64,000 nucleotides of DNA from Spirochaetota bacterium. Lineage in GTDB: Bacteria; Spirochaetota; UBA4802; JAKQUI01. The notes beneath the pieces were generated by a model. The model saw only the letters and a program-made list of their open reading frames with translations, made no database searches and was not told the DNA's origin. Position numbers and translations under genes: made by a program. Location: contig JAKQUI010000048.1 of assembly GCA_029562645.1 (NCBI GenBank), positions 310,001 to 374,000 of the forward strand, written 5' to 3'. Numbering within the stretch: the first letter of the stretch is position 1; each line of letters begins with the position of its first letter. Shown here in pieces: positions 16,964 to 25,771 of this stretch.

Positions 16964-17680
16964 TTACTCCTCGGCAACCATTGGATTTTTAATCAATTTG
17001 GCGCGGGCCGGCATGTCGAACGCGAAAAGTCCGTTTGGAAAGTTCGCGTCTGTCCGGACGTTCCGGAACAGGATGTCCACCTTCTTGCCGGTGGATGTTT
17101 CGCCGTACGCCCGCGCAATGCTGTACTGTTCGGTAACCCATAGCTTCATGGTGCGATACCCGCTCCGGCTTTCCTTTTGCACGAGCATGAGCGTGTACAT
17201 CTTCGTCCCATCTGGCTGGGGTTCCGGCTGTTCCCGACCGGCGAATTTATAGTGATACTTGGAAAACAACCGCCGCAGTCCGGATTTCGTCCCCGAAAAA
17301 ATGATGTTCCCCGAATCGGACTTCAGATCCTGCTCGGCAACGACGTTCATCGACGGGATATAGATCCACATGGTCTTCCCGTTGGAGACGATTCGCTGCC
17401 CGGCCGGCTGCGAGAACTCCACCAGGAGCTTGTCGGGTGACTTGTACTTGACGGTGCCCGACTGCATCGAATTCTTTCCGAGCCGCTGGGTCGTGATCGT
17501 GAAGTCCGCCTGATAGGAATCGATCTTCCCGAAAGCGGTCCTGATCTTTTTCACCACATCGCTGACGGTGGTGAAATCGAACTTAAAGGCCTGCGAGTTG
17601 CTCGGAACGGCCAGCATGCACAACGCGAACAGCGATGCGGCGCACACGCGTGCTATTGAACGGCTGATTGATGTTTTCAC
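16964..17680 (-). CDS. LolA-family outer-membrane lipoprotein carrier
   Basis: The mature part shows the LolA pattern: IRTAFGKIDSYQADFTITTQ, SGTVKYKSPDKLLVEFSQPA, QRIVSNGKTMWIYIPSMNVV and the C-terminal MKLWVTEQYSIARAYG. LolA ferries lipoproteins across the periplasm. The start is uncertain. GTG 17680 gives a textbook signal peptide (KTSISRSIARVCAASLFALC, ending SNSQA) with GAGG 10 bases upstream; ATG 17719 and ATG 17740 extend the frame with no better Shine-Dalgarno. It is first in the run lolA-rodZ-rimO-pgsA-pgpA-cytochrome-HIT. Confidence 0.85.
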   Translation of the reverse strand: MKTSISRSIARVCAASLFALCMLAVPSNSQAFKFDFTTVSDVVKKIRTAFGKIDSYQADFTITTQRLGKNSMQSGTVKYKSPDKLLVEFSQPAGQRIVSNGKTMWIYIPSMNVVAEQDLKSDSGNIIFSGTKSGLRRLFSKYHYKFAGREQPEPQPDGTKMYTLMLVQKESRSGYRTMKLWVTEQYSIARAYGETSTGKKVDILFRNVRTDANFPNGLFAFDMPARAKLIKNPMVAEE

Positions 17681-17818
17681 GATGTCGCGCGCCTCATTAT
17701 GTCGCTCCGTTCTGACCATGAAGCCGATTTTGTTGAACATAACTAAAGTTGCGAAATAAAAAGTCAATAGGAAAAAATAATTTTTACGGACGCGTCGTGT
17801 ATATTAGATTTACTAAAC

Positions 17819-17899
17819 AAGAAACGGTTTCTTTATGATATTTTTCCCCGGAAAAAAGTTATTAAAAGTGTAGACAAAAACCAACTCGCTCACTACTGT
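17819..17899 (+). promoter_or_regulatory. Divergent lolA/ABC-operon control region: palindrome and promoter candidate
   Basis: A perfect dyad AAGAAAC-G-GTTTCTT lies at 17819-17833. Further right, TAGACA (17871-17876) and TACTGT (17894-17899) are 17 bases apart and could drive the 62-residue ORF and the two ABC genes. The dyad could be a regulator site for either direction. The -10 match is poor, so the promoter is tentative. Confidence 0.35.
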
Positions 17900-17992
17900 T
17901 GAAATCAATCATGCAGTGACCGGCCCGCCGCCCGGGCGCCATGCGCAACGGTCGTGTCGATCAAACAGACAAACTACCGTTCAGGATCGTCA

Positions 17993-18181
17993 ATGAAAGC
18001 AATATTCATCGCGAAGAACAAGGTGCGGGAGATTGACCTCATCGACCTCAACCTTGACGAAGAGTTCTTCAAGCTGATGCACGAATACAAGCTGCTCGAG
18101 TCGCACGTCATTTACTTCTCCGCAGGCGAATCAAAAATAAAAGAGATCCTGGTTAAGCAGGAACCGACCTACTCCGCGTAA
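17993..18181 (+). CDS. Small 62-residue protein of unknown function
   Basis: Starts MKAIFIAKNKVREIDLIDLN, then LDEEFFKLMHEYKLLESHVI and ends KEILVKQEPTYSA. ATG 17993 has AGGA six bases upstream; the frame is open further up but without a ribosome site. It is acidic in the middle, has no membrane segment, and the predicted fold is mixed beta-alpha. Its TAA directly abuts the ATG of the first ABC exporter, implying translational coupling, so it may be a small partner or regulator of the transporter. No family was recognised. Confidence 0.65.
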   Translation: MKAIFIAKNKVREIDLIDLNLDEEFFKLMHEYKLLESHVIYFSAGESKIKEILVKQEPTYSA

Positions 18182-20122
18182 ATGCTTCCCGACGACCGCC
18201 CGACGAAAAAACCGCGGAAAACGTTTTTCCGCATTCTCGCGTTTCTCTCGCCATACCGGCGGCAGTTCATCATCGGGACGCTGCTCGCGCTCGCCTTCTC
18301 CGTGACCAACGGCATCTCGCTCTACAGCGTGGTTCCCCTGTTCAACACCCTCACTCCCGGCACCGAGCGCTATCAGATACACATCAGCGAGAAGGATCAG
18401 CGGCTTCTCTCCGGCGAGCGCCCCGCCGAGCTCATGGAGCGCGTCAATTACCACAAGGCGTCGGTGAAGCTATCGCTCAATCACCTCTTCCAAAAAACCG
18501 AGAAATTCACGCTCCTGTTGTATATTTGCGGGGGACTGTTTGTGGTGATCATCATCCGGGTGTTGCTCGAGCTCGCGGTGGTCTATTTCATCGGCTATGC
18601 GGGCTATGGCGCGATCACGGACATCCGGCGAGCCGTCTACAACGCGCTCATCAACCTCCCGCTGTCGTTCTTCCACCGCCGGAAGACCGGCACGCTCATC
18701 TCGAACATCATCTACGACACCGACCTGGTATCCGGGGCGCTCTCGAACCAGCTGCGGAAGTTCGTGATCAACGTGTTTATCGTGATCACCCACCTCTCGC
18801 TCCTGCTTTACCTCAATACGAACCTCACCCTCGGCGCGATCGGGATGCTCGTTCTCATCACCATCCCCATCACCATCATGGGGCGCAGCTTCAAGCGCTA
18901 CACCGACATCGAGCAGGACAAGACGGCCGAGATATCATCGATGGTGGTTGAGACGGTCGCCGGAATACGCATCATCAAATCGCACCGCATGGAGGGCTTT
19001 CAACTCGAGCGCTTCACTAAAACGGCGCAACGCCTCTTCGCGAAGGTATACAAGAAATCGCTGGTGGACATTCTCCGGCCCCATGTGATCGAGATCGTTG
19101 CGTCATTCTTTGTCGTGTTCCTGCTGATTGGCGTGGGCAGCAAGGTGCTCTCCGGCGAATACTCGAAGGGTGAATTCCTCTTTTATATACTCACCTTCCT
19201 GTTCCTGATCGACCCCCTGAAGCAGATCGCGAACATGAACAACCAGGTGAAACAGGCCGAATCGGCCGGCGAGCGCATCTTTGGCGTCATCGACGAACCG
19301 CACGAGATCCCGCCCGACGAGCGCGGCGCCGACGCCTCGCTTTTACCGCTCATCGCGCCGAAGGAAGAAATACGGTTTTCGGGAGTTTCATTCAAGTATA
19401 CCGATGAGACCGAGTACGTCCTCCGCGACATTTCGATTTCGGTTCCAGCCGGCGCTCGCATCGCCATCGTGGGCCGATCGGGCGCGGGGAAAACGACGCT
19501 GGTGGACCTCGTTCCCCGGTTCTACAGCCCGAGCGCCGGGTCCATCAGCATCGACGGCGTCGATATCGCCACCTACCCGCTCAAGCAACTGCGCAATTCG
19601 ATCGGCATCGTCACGCAGGACGTCTTTCTGTTCAACGGAACCATCGCCGAGAACATCGCCTACGGTCACCGCGAATTCTCCCGCGATCGTGTCGAGGAGG
19701 CCGCGCGCATGGCCAATTCCCACGACTTCATCTCGCGCCTCCCGAATGGGTACGAGACCGTAATTGGCGAGCGCGGCATCACGCTTTCCGGCGGCGAGCG
19801 CCAGCGAGTCGCGATCGCCCGCTCGATCCTCCGCAACCCGCCCATTCTCATCCTTGACGAGGCGACCTCGTCGCTCGATACCGAATCCGAGCGCTTGGTG
19901 CAGGGCGCGCTGGAACGCCTGATGAACGATCGGACCTCGTTCGTCATCGCCCATCGCCTCTCCACCGTGACCGGCGCCGACCGCATCATCGTGCTGGAAC
20001 GCGGCGCGATCGTGGAGACCGGAACCCATGACGAGCTCCTCGCGAAGGGCGGAATCTACAAGAGCCTCTACGAGATCCAATTCGCGGACACGCCGGAACG
20101 CGCCGCCCGGGAGGAGGCATAA
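18182..20122 (+). CDS. ABC exporter half-transporter, MsbA-like (first of a pair)
   Basis: A 646-residue fused membrane-ATPase half-transporter. About six membrane helices lie in residues 20-340, with an unusually long first extracytoplasmic loop (about 45-105). The nucleotide-binding domain has Walker A GRSGAGKTT, Q-loop TQDVFLFNGTI, signature LSGGERQR, Walker B ILILDEATS and H-loop IAHRLST, all canonical. The class exports lipids, lipid A precursors, peptides or drugs. It starts at the base after the small ORF's stop and is followed 4 bases later by a second half-transporter, so a heterodimer is likely. Confidence 0.93.
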   Translation: MLPDDRPTKKPRKTFFRILAFLSPYRRQFIIGTLLALAFSVTNGISLYSVVPLFNTLTPGTERYQIHISEKDQRLLSGERPAELMERVNYHKASVKLSLNHLFQKTEKFTLLLYICGGLFVVIIIRVLLELAVVYFIGYAGYGAITDIRRAVYNALINLPLSFFHRRKTGTLISNIIYDTDLVSGALSNQLRKFVINVFIVITHLSLLLYLNTNLTLGAIGMLVLITIPITIMGRSFKRYTDIEQDKTAEISSMVVETVAGIRIIKSHRMEGFQLERFTKTAQRLFAKVYKKSLVDILRPHVIEIVASFFVVFLLIGVGSKVLSGEYSKGEFLFYILTFLFLIDPLKQIANMNNQVKQAESAGERIFGVIDEPHEIPPDERGADASLLPLIAPKEEIRFSGVSFKYTDETEYVLRDISISVPAGARIAIVGRSGAGKTTLVDLVPRFYSPSAGSISIDGVDIATYPLKQLRNSIGIVTQDVFLFNGTIAENIAYGHREFSRDRVEEAARMANSHDFISRLPNGYETVIGERGITLSGGERQRVAIARSILRNPPILILDEATSSLDTESERLVQGALERLMNDRTSFVIAHRLSTVTGADRIIVLERGAIVETGTHDELLAKGGIYKSLYEIQFADTPERAAREEA

Positions 20123-20126
20123 CGCC

Positions 20127-21959
20127 GTGGGCAGCTTCTTCAAAATACTGAGGTTCATCCTCCCGTACAAGTTCATCTTCATCGTCGCGGTGCTGTTCTC
20201 GATTCTCTTCTCGCTCTCCAACGGCGTCACCATCTATGCGATCGTCCCGCTGTTCGACACGCTCTCGGATAAGGACCGCACCACCCTCTTCATCGTTCCC
20301 GAATCCGAGCGCGCGCTGATCGCGAAGGACGGGAAGACGCTCTACGAGCACGCCGTCGCGACGCAGGCGGGCGCGAAGCTGTTCGTGAACGACCGGCTGG
20401 CGGGCAAGAGCAAACTCGAGATGCTCACGGCGCTCGCCTTCGCGGTGGTGCCGCTCATCTTCCTCCGCGCGCTGTTCGATTTCATCGCCCGTGCGCTCTT
20501 CTCGTATGCCGGCAATCGCGCAGTGCTGAACATTCGGCGCCGCCTCTTCCTACATCTGCTGCAGCTCCCATACGCATACTTCCACCGGAGCCGGAGCGGC
20601 GAACTCATGTCGCGCATCACCAAGGACGTGATGCCGCTCACGACCGCCGTAAGCGGCGAGGTGTACAACTTCCTCGCCGGGTTCCTGCTTATCATCACCA
20701 ACGTGACCATCCTCGCCTTCGTGAGCTGGAAGCTCATCATATTCATCCTGGTAGTGGGACCGCTTATCGCCCTGCCGATCAATTTCTTCAGCAACAAGGT
20801 GCGCCGCTACACCCGCAAGATCCAGGAGGGCTTCGCCGACATCAGCGCGCACCTCAACGAGTCCATCGGCGGCATCAAGGTGATCAAATCGTTCGCAATG
20901 GAACACTTCGAACGGGAACAGTTCGATGAGATCAATCGCGCGATCTTCCTCCGCGACCTGAAAAAAAGGATTTTCCAGAACCTCAATCCCGGCATCGTGC
21001 AGGTGCTTGGCTCGTCAATCGCGGTGGCGCTGTTCGCCTTCGGCGGGTATCAGATCATCAACGGCGAGCTGTCGTCCAGCGAGTTCGTTTTCTTCCTCAT
21101 CCTCGTGCTCAACCTCTTCGAGCCCACGCAGATGATCTCAAACGCGACCAACGAGATGAAATCCGCCGAGGCGGCGTCGGAACGCATTTTCATGATCCTC
21201 GATTTTCCGACCGAGGAGTACCAGAAAGGGCGCGCCGGCACATTCGAGCGTAGCATCGGCCTCCGGGGACTTTCCTTCACCTATGCCGACGAGCAGGTGC
21301 TTCACGGCATCGATCTCGAGATTCCCAAGGGGCGTACGGTTGCCATCGTCGGTCCCTCCGGTTCGGGGAAATCGACCATCATCAACCTGATTCCCGGATT
21401 CTACTACCCGACGGCGGGAGCGCTCGAATTCGACGGGACGGACAACCGCGAGCTCACGCTGGACTGGCTCCGCGAGAAAACCTCTATGGTCACTCAGGAG
21501 GTGTTTCTGTTCAACGGGACGGTACTGGAGAACATCACCTGCGGCGCGCCCAGCACGCGCGAGCGGGTCGAGGAGGCGGCGCGCATCGCACATGCGCACG
21601 ACTTCATCATGCGCCTTCCCAACGGCTACGACACCGAGGTGGGAGAGCGCGGGGTGCTGCTCTCGGGCGGCGAGCGCCAGCGCATCACCATCGCCCGCGC
21701 CATCTTCGACAATCCCGAAATCCTGCTCTTCGACGAGGCGACATCCGCGCTCGACGCGGAATCGGAGCGCGCCATACAGGACTCGCTGGAGTACCTGTTC
21801 AAAACGCGCACGTCGGTGGTCATCTCGCACCGCCTGTCGACCATCCAGAACGCCGACATCATTTACGTAATCGAGCGCGGGCGGATCATCGATCGCGGCT
21901 CTCACGCCGAGCTTCTCGAACGCTGCCCGACCTACCGGCTGCTCTTTACGCAAGGGTAG
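20127..21959 (+). CDS. ABC exporter half-transporter, MsbA-like (second of a pair)
   Basis: A 610-residue paralogue of the preceding gene with the same design: membrane domain at about 1-320, then Walker A GPSGSGKST, TQEVFLFNGTV, LSGGERQR, Walker B LLFDEATS and ISHRLST. Both partners keep the catalytic Glu, so neither ATP site is obviously dead. The start is GTG 20127, preceded by GGAGGAGG that overlaps the end of the upstream gene; a longer ATG frame from 20028 lies inside that gene. A stem-loop follows the stop. Confidence 0.93.
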   Translation: MGSFFKILRFILPYKFIFIVAVLFSILFSLSNGVTIYAIVPLFDTLSDKDRTTLFIVPESERALIAKDGKTLYEHAVATQAGAKLFVNDRLAGKSKLEMLTALAFAVVPLIFLRALFDFIARALFSYAGNRAVLNIRRRLFLHLLQLPYAYFHRSRSGELMSRITKDVMPLTTAVSGEVYNFLAGFLLIITNVTILAFVSWKLIIFILVVGPLIALPINFFSNKVRRYTRKIQEGFADISAHLNESIGGIKVIKSFAMEHFEREQFDEINRAIFLRDLKKRIFQNLNPGIVQVLGSSIAVALFAFGGYQIINGELSSSEFVFFLILVLNLFEPTQMISNATNEMKSAEAASERIFMILDFPTEEYQKGRAGTFERSIGLRGLSFTYADEQVLHGIDLEIPKGRTVAIVGPSGSGKSTIINLIPGFYYPTAGALEFDGTDNRELTLDWLREKTSMVTQEVFLFNGTVLENITCGAPSTRERVEEAARIAHAHDFIMRLPNGYDTEVGERGVLLSGGERQRITIARAIFDNPEILLFDEATSALDAESERAIQDSLEYLFKTRTSVVISHRLSTIQNADIIYVIERGRIIDRGSHAELLERCPTYRLLFTQG

Positions 21960-21961
21960 TC

Positions 21962-21985
21962 ATCGTTTCTCATCCGAGAAACGAT
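21962..21985 (+). terminator. Stem-loop after the ABC operon
   Basis: A perfect 10-base stem (ATCGTTTCTC / GAGAAACGAT) with a 4-base loop lies two bases after the stop of the second ABC gene. A run of seven T is found at 22001-22007, too far for a standard intrinsic terminator, so it may instead protect the 3' end. Confidence 0.5.
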
Positions 21986-22037
21986 ACCCGAAAGCGCCGG
22001 TTTTTTTGAATTCGATAGAATTTTTTCAACAACGCTG

Positions 22038-22066
22038 TTGACGATTTGCATTTCATGCTATATATT
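22038..22066 (+). promoter_or_regulatory. Strong sigma-70-type promoter of the orphan RNA
   Basis: TTGACG at 22038-22043 and TATATT at 22061-22066, exactly 17 bases apart, in an AT-rich stretch. Start of transcription is expected near 22073. No ORF with a ribosome site follows before the terminator at 22204-22241. Confidence 0.75.
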
Positions 22067-22072
22067 CTTATT

Positions 22073-22241
22073 GTGATTCGGTGAGTTTATACGGGCAGTG
22101 TGAGCGATAGATGCTCCGACAGCCTCTTCCAAATCGAAGACGTTACGTGTCAACCCACCGAATGAGATTCTTTAAGGGTTAGTGTTACATGTCACAGTCT
22201 TAAGAGAGCCATCGGCCGAAAGGCGATGGCTCTCGCGTTTT
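22073..22241 (+). ncRNA. Structured non-coding RNA of about 170 nt, unknown class
   Basis: A good promoter and an intrinsic terminator bracket this segment, and the genes on both sides are independent. The RNA folds by eye. A closing helix ATTCGGTG (22076-22083) pairs with CACCGAAT (22156-22163). Inside it are a hairpin GAGC-GATAGAT-GCTC with an outer GGGC/GCCT helix, and a hairpin TCTTC-CAAATC-GAAGA (22125-22140). A linker follows, then the GNRA-capped terminator. I compared it mentally with 6S, 4.5S/SRP, tmRNA, RNase P and common riboswitches and recognised none: it lacks the SRP GGAAGG motif and is not one long bulged hairpin. The next gene is on the opposite strand, so it is not a leader. 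Confidence 0.65.
22204..22241 (+). terminator. Intrinsic terminator of the orphan RNA
   Basis: GAGAGCCATCG (22204-22214) pairs with CGATGGCTCTC (22224-22234). Two more C-G pairs around a GAAA tetraloop extend it with one bulged G, and GCGTTTT follows. Confidence 0.85.
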
Positions 22242-22253
22242 CCGAGCCCATCA

Positions 22254-23063
22254 TCAATCATCCGGGAACTCCGCCTTTTGCTTTGTCAGAAACGCCGATA
22301 TTCCATGAATGCACTCGCCCGACGCGATCAGGGTTGCCGCCTGTTCGGATTCGTAGTCAAGCGCGTCGGGAAGCGGCATGTCATTCGCCCGGCGAACAAC
22401 GGACAGTGCTGCGCGGACCGCCCTCGGGCCGTTTTGCGCGATCGATTCCGCCAACGCCAGCGCCTCATAGCGCGTCTCTCCCGGAGCGCTTATCCGGTTC
22501 ACCAGTCCAAGCGCAAACGCCTCACCGGCATCGACCCTGCGTGCGGTGCATACGAGGTCCGCGGCGCGGGAGGGACCGATGAGCCTGGCAAGAGCAGCCC
22601 CGCCGCCCCAATCGGGCATGAGCCCCAGCTTCGTTTCGGAGAAACATATGACGGCATCCGGATCGGCGATGCGCATATCGCAGCGAACCGCGAGCTCCGC
22701 CCCGCCGCCGTACGCGAGGCCGTTGAGCGCCGCAATGATGGGCACCGGCAGCGAGACGAACCCATCGACCGCCGACCGTATGCGGGCGACGAGCCGCTCG
22801 GCAGGTTCCCGCTCATGACGCTGGACGGCCTCGATCATCCCCGAAACCTGAGTATTGTCAGGATTGACGTCGAATCCCGCGCAAAAGGCCGGCCCGGCCC
22901 CGGTGAGAACGATTGCACGGGGAAGCGCGGCTCGTATGTCGTCGACAACCCGATCGAGGGCCGTCCACATCGCCTCGTGAAATGCGTTCCTGCGGTCTGG
23001 GCGATTCAAGGTGACCAGCGCGATATGGCCTTTTCGTTCGTAAAGGATCAGATCATTTTTCAT
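22254..23063 (-). CDS. Enoyl-CoA hydratase/isomerase (crotonase) family protein
   Basis: A 269-residue crotonase. Oxyanion-hole and active-site regions are visible: LTGAGPAFCAGFDV, ALNGLAYGGGAELAVRCDMR with the first conserved Glu, and CFSETKLGLMPDWGGGAALA with the second Glu and a PDWGG variant of the usual PGxGG. It may hydrate enoyl-CoA in fatty-acid breakdown or catalyse a related CoA reaction; the exact substrate cannot be read. ATG 23063 matches the family start; ATG 23087 and a further extension are open but lack a Shine-Dalgarno. It stands alone, convergent with the orphan RNA. Confidence 0.9.
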   Translation of the reverse strand: MKNDLILYERKGHIALVTLNRPDRRNAFHEAMWTALDRVVDDIRAALPRAIVLTGAGPAFCAGFDVNPDNTQVSGMIEAVQRHEREPAERLVARIRSAVDGFVSLPVPIIAALNGLAYGGGAELAVRCDMRIADPDAVICFSETKLGLMPDWGGGAALARLIGPSRAADLVCTARRVDAGEAFALGLVNRISAPGETRYEALALAESIAQNGPRAVRAALSVVRRANDMPLPDALDYESEQAATLIASGECIHGISAFLTKQKAEFPDD

Positions 23064-23191
23064 GCTTTCACAATCAACATCGAACATTTTTTGTCCATGA
23101 AAAAAATGGATTATTCGCCCTATTTCTACTAAATTTACCGGGACAATCACACTATAATATATAATAAGAAGAAATATATTTCGAGGGTGCC

Positions 23192-25771
23192 ATGAAAGCC
23201 GCCACCGTTCAGCGACAAGCTCGCATATATCTTGATTTTCTTTCGCCGGGTGATTCCACGAAAACCGTCGTGCGAATCATCGACGACAAGAACATCACCG
23301 CGCTCAGGGACAACGGAGTCAAAACCGTCTTCATGGTGACCTCGGAGGTTATCGAGCTGGATTCCTACATCCCGATCGTTCGACGCTTCGAGGGTCGCGG
23401 ACTCGCGGTGCGCAGCGTGTACATCGAGACGCTTGATCCGGGTCGCTTCCTGACCGTAAAAGAGACCTTCCGCGAAATATGCGCACGCTGCGCCGACGGC
23501 AATGCCCTCATCCTCTTCTACGGAGGCGGATTTTCCGGTGCGCTTATTGCCGGTTTTCTGATGCTGTTGGGACGTGACGCAGACGGCGCGATATCGGCAG
23601 TGAACGGGCTGCATGAAGGTCTTATTGTGCACGAGAACGAAACTCGTTTTTTGCGCGAGTTTCAGGCGCATCTCGACGAATTGCGCGCTGCCGGCGAACC
23701 TGTCGTACCCGGAAACAGCGCGGCCTCGCATGACATCGCGATCTATCACAACAACGCGCCCCTCCCCGCCGCACCCGCCCCCGCCGGTGCGAAAAGAAAA
23801 TCGAGCGCTGCGGCAAAGGCGAAATCGCCACGCCCCGCAGCCCCCAAAAAGCCGCACCCGGAAAAAACCGAGAGCGGCGCGAAAACCGCACCCGTGGCGA
23901 CCGACGTCAAGTTCTGGTTCTCGCTTCGCTTCAAGCTCGTCTCCATCATCTCGTTCATCATCGTCGCGTCGCTTTCGAGCATGATCTTCGTGGCCACCTA
24001 CTTTTTCCTTGGCGACAACAAGATCCGCGTACAGGAAAACAATCACAAGGTATCCGAGATCATCGCGCTCAAGGTGAAATCGGACTTTCAGACGATCATC
24101 GACAAGTCGAGGATCATCGCATCGTTCATGGGGCGCGAGGGCGCCCGTCGCACGGGTACGGGCGACGCCGAGGCGTTCATCAACAGCGACCGGGAGATCA
24201 TCGCAACCTTCATTGAAACGAAGGCCGCGGAAACCGGCCGAGATCCGCGCATGAAGGCCGTCTACAACACGACGCTTATCAACCGGCACCAGATCAACCG
24301 CGACGATCTCCCGTCCATCAACGCCGCCAATGCGAAGATTTTCGCGAAGGCGTTCGACGGCGACACCGTGGTACACAACGTGTCCCAGGGCTTTAACCAG
24401 CCGGTCATCGCCATCGCCGCTCCGTACCTCAAGGACCGCTCGGAAACGATCGTGTCGATCCTCGTCACCTATTTCCGTCTCGATGCCGTGCTCAAGGCCT
24501 TCGAGATCTCGGGGATCACGCGCGCGTTCATGGTCAACGAGCGGGGCGACATCATCGCGCACCCGGACGGCGCCATCGTCGTCTCCGGCGGCAATTACCT
24601 CAATCTGCCCATCGTGACCATGATGATCAAAAGCAAGGTGGACAATGGCCAGACCCGCTATCGGGACGAGAACCGCGTCGCCCAACTCGGCTCGTACAAA
24701 AAGATCGGGCTCGGCGGCTGCGGGGTGATCGCGACCGTCGAGGAGGCCAAGGCCTTCGAGGAGGTCTACAATATCCAGCGGCGCAACATCTATCTCATGG
24801 TCATCGTCCTTACCGTCTCATTCCTCATCGTGTTCTTTTTCGGCCGAACGATCACGGAACCGGTGATCCGTCTGGTGGGCGCCACCAAGCGCATCAAGGA
24901 GGGCGACTATCTCGTGGATATCAGCGCAACGACGCGCGACGAGATCGGCGCGCTTACCACCTCGTTCGTGGAGATGGGATCGGGGCTCGCCGAGCGCGAG
25001 AAGCTCAAGTCGGCCTTCGGTAAGTTCGTGAACAAGGAAATCGCCGAGGCGGTGCTGCGCGGCGACATCCGGCTCGGCGGCGAGCGCAAGACCGTCGCGG
25101 TCCTCTTCTCCGACATCCGCTCCTTCACGTCGATCTCGGAAAAGCTGCAACCGGAGGAGGTGGTCGAGTTTCTGAACCAGTACATGAGCCGCATGGTCGA
25201 TTGCGTGAACCGGACCAATGGCACGGTTGACAAATACATCGGCGACGCGATCATGGCGATATGGGGCGCCCCGGTCTCGAAGGGCAACGACGCCGAGAAT
25301 GCGGTGAACGGCGCCCTGTTGATGCGCGCGGCGCTCATCGATTTCAACAAGGGGCGCGGCGGAGATAAAAAGCCGATCATCAAGATCGGATGCGGTATCA
25401 ATGTCGGGCAGGTCCTGGCGGGCCAGATCGGCTCCGAGGAGCGCATGGAGTACACGGTGATCGGCGATGCGGTCAACCTCGCCTCCCGGATCGAGGCGCT
25501 GAACAAGCCGTTTGGCACCGACATCCTCATCACCCAGGACACCTATGAACTGGTGAAGGACGTGTTTCGTGTCGAACCGATGCAGACGATCAAGGTGAAG
25601 GGCAAGGTGGAACCCCAGCAGATATACGCCGTGCTCGGGAGAACGGATGATCCCACCGCGCCGCGCTCGCTTGACGCCGTTCGGGCGCTCATGGGCATCG
25701 AAATGAAGGGTCCGATCGCCGACCACGCAGTCGATGAAGAAGAAGTGAAATATGAAATTATCGAGAAATGA
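23192..25771 (+). CDS. Class III adenylate cyclase with degenerate phosphatase-like N-domain, sensor and HAMP
   Basis: An 859-residue protein. Residues 25-165 resemble a dual-specificity phosphatase fold, but the P-loop reads ILFYGGGFSGALIAGFLM, so the catalytic Cys and Arg are absent (Y110, G116). A Pro/Ala/Lys-rich linker (about 185-238) leads to TM1 (247-273), a dCache-like sensor (about 275-515), TM2 (533-551) and HAMP (about 551-605). The cyclase domain follows: metal Asp in LFSDIRSF (D641) and KYIGDAIMAIWG (D685), with transition-state residues in GDAVNLASRIEAL (N762, R766). It should make cAMP in the cytoplasm under periplasmic control. ATG 23192 follows GAGGG. The FecR-like gene overlaps its end by 20 bases. 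Confidence 0.92.
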   Translation: MKAATVQRQARIYLDFLSPGDSTKTVVRIIDDKNITALRDNGVKTVFMVTSEVIELDSYIPIVRRFEGRGLAVRSVYIETLDPGRFLTVKETFREICARCADGNALILFYGGGFSGALIAGFLMLLGRDADGAISAVNGLHEGLIVHENETRFLREFQAHLDELRAAGEPVVPGNSAASHDIAIYHNNAPLPAAPAPAGAKRKSSAAAKAKSPRPAAPKKPHPEKTESGAKTAPVATDVKFWFSLRFKLVSIISFIIVASLSSMIFVATYFFLGDNKIRVQENNHKVSEIIALKVKSDFQTIIDKSRIIASFMGREGARRTGTGDAEAFINSDREIIATFIETKAAETGRDPRMKAVYNTTLINRHQINRDDLPSINAANAKIFAKAFDGDTVVHNVSQGFNQPVIAIAAPYLKDRSETIVSILVTYFRLDAVLKAFEISGITRAFMVNERGDIIAHPDGAIVVSGGNYLNLPIVTMMIKSKVDNGQTRYRDENRVAQLGSYKKIGLGGCGVIATVEEAKAFEEVYNIQRRNIYLMVIVLTVSFLIVFFFGRTITEPVIRLVGATKRIKEGDYLVDISATTRDEIGALTTSFVEMGSGLAEREKLKSAFGKFVNKEIAEAVLRGDIRLGGERKTVAVLFSDIRSFTSISEKLQPEEVVEFLNQYMSRMVDCVNRTNGTVDKYIGDAIMAIWGAPVSKGNDAENAVNGALLMRAALIDFNKGRGGDKKPIIKIGCGINVGQVLAGQIGSEERMEYTVIGDAVNLASRIEALNKPFGTDILITQDTYELVKDVFRVEPMQTIKVKGKVEPQQIYAVLGRTDDPTAPRSLDAVRALMGIEMKGPIADHAVDEEEVKYEIIEK

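Noticed and set aside
18182-21959. Toxin or bacteriocin export system (two ABC halves plus a small ORF).
   Set aside because: No peptidase C39 domain, no double-glycine leader and no immunity gene; an MsbA-like lipid or drug exporter is simpler.
22073-22241. Assignment of the orphan RNA as 6S RNA.
   Set aside because: The fold is a multi-hairpin junction rather than one long hairpin with a central bulge, and no 6S consensus was seen.
23147-24685. A 512-codon open frame opposite the adenylate cyclase.
   Set aside because: Composition is Asp/Arg/His-rich, typical of antisense to a GC-rich gene; all cyclase motifs are on the plus strand.
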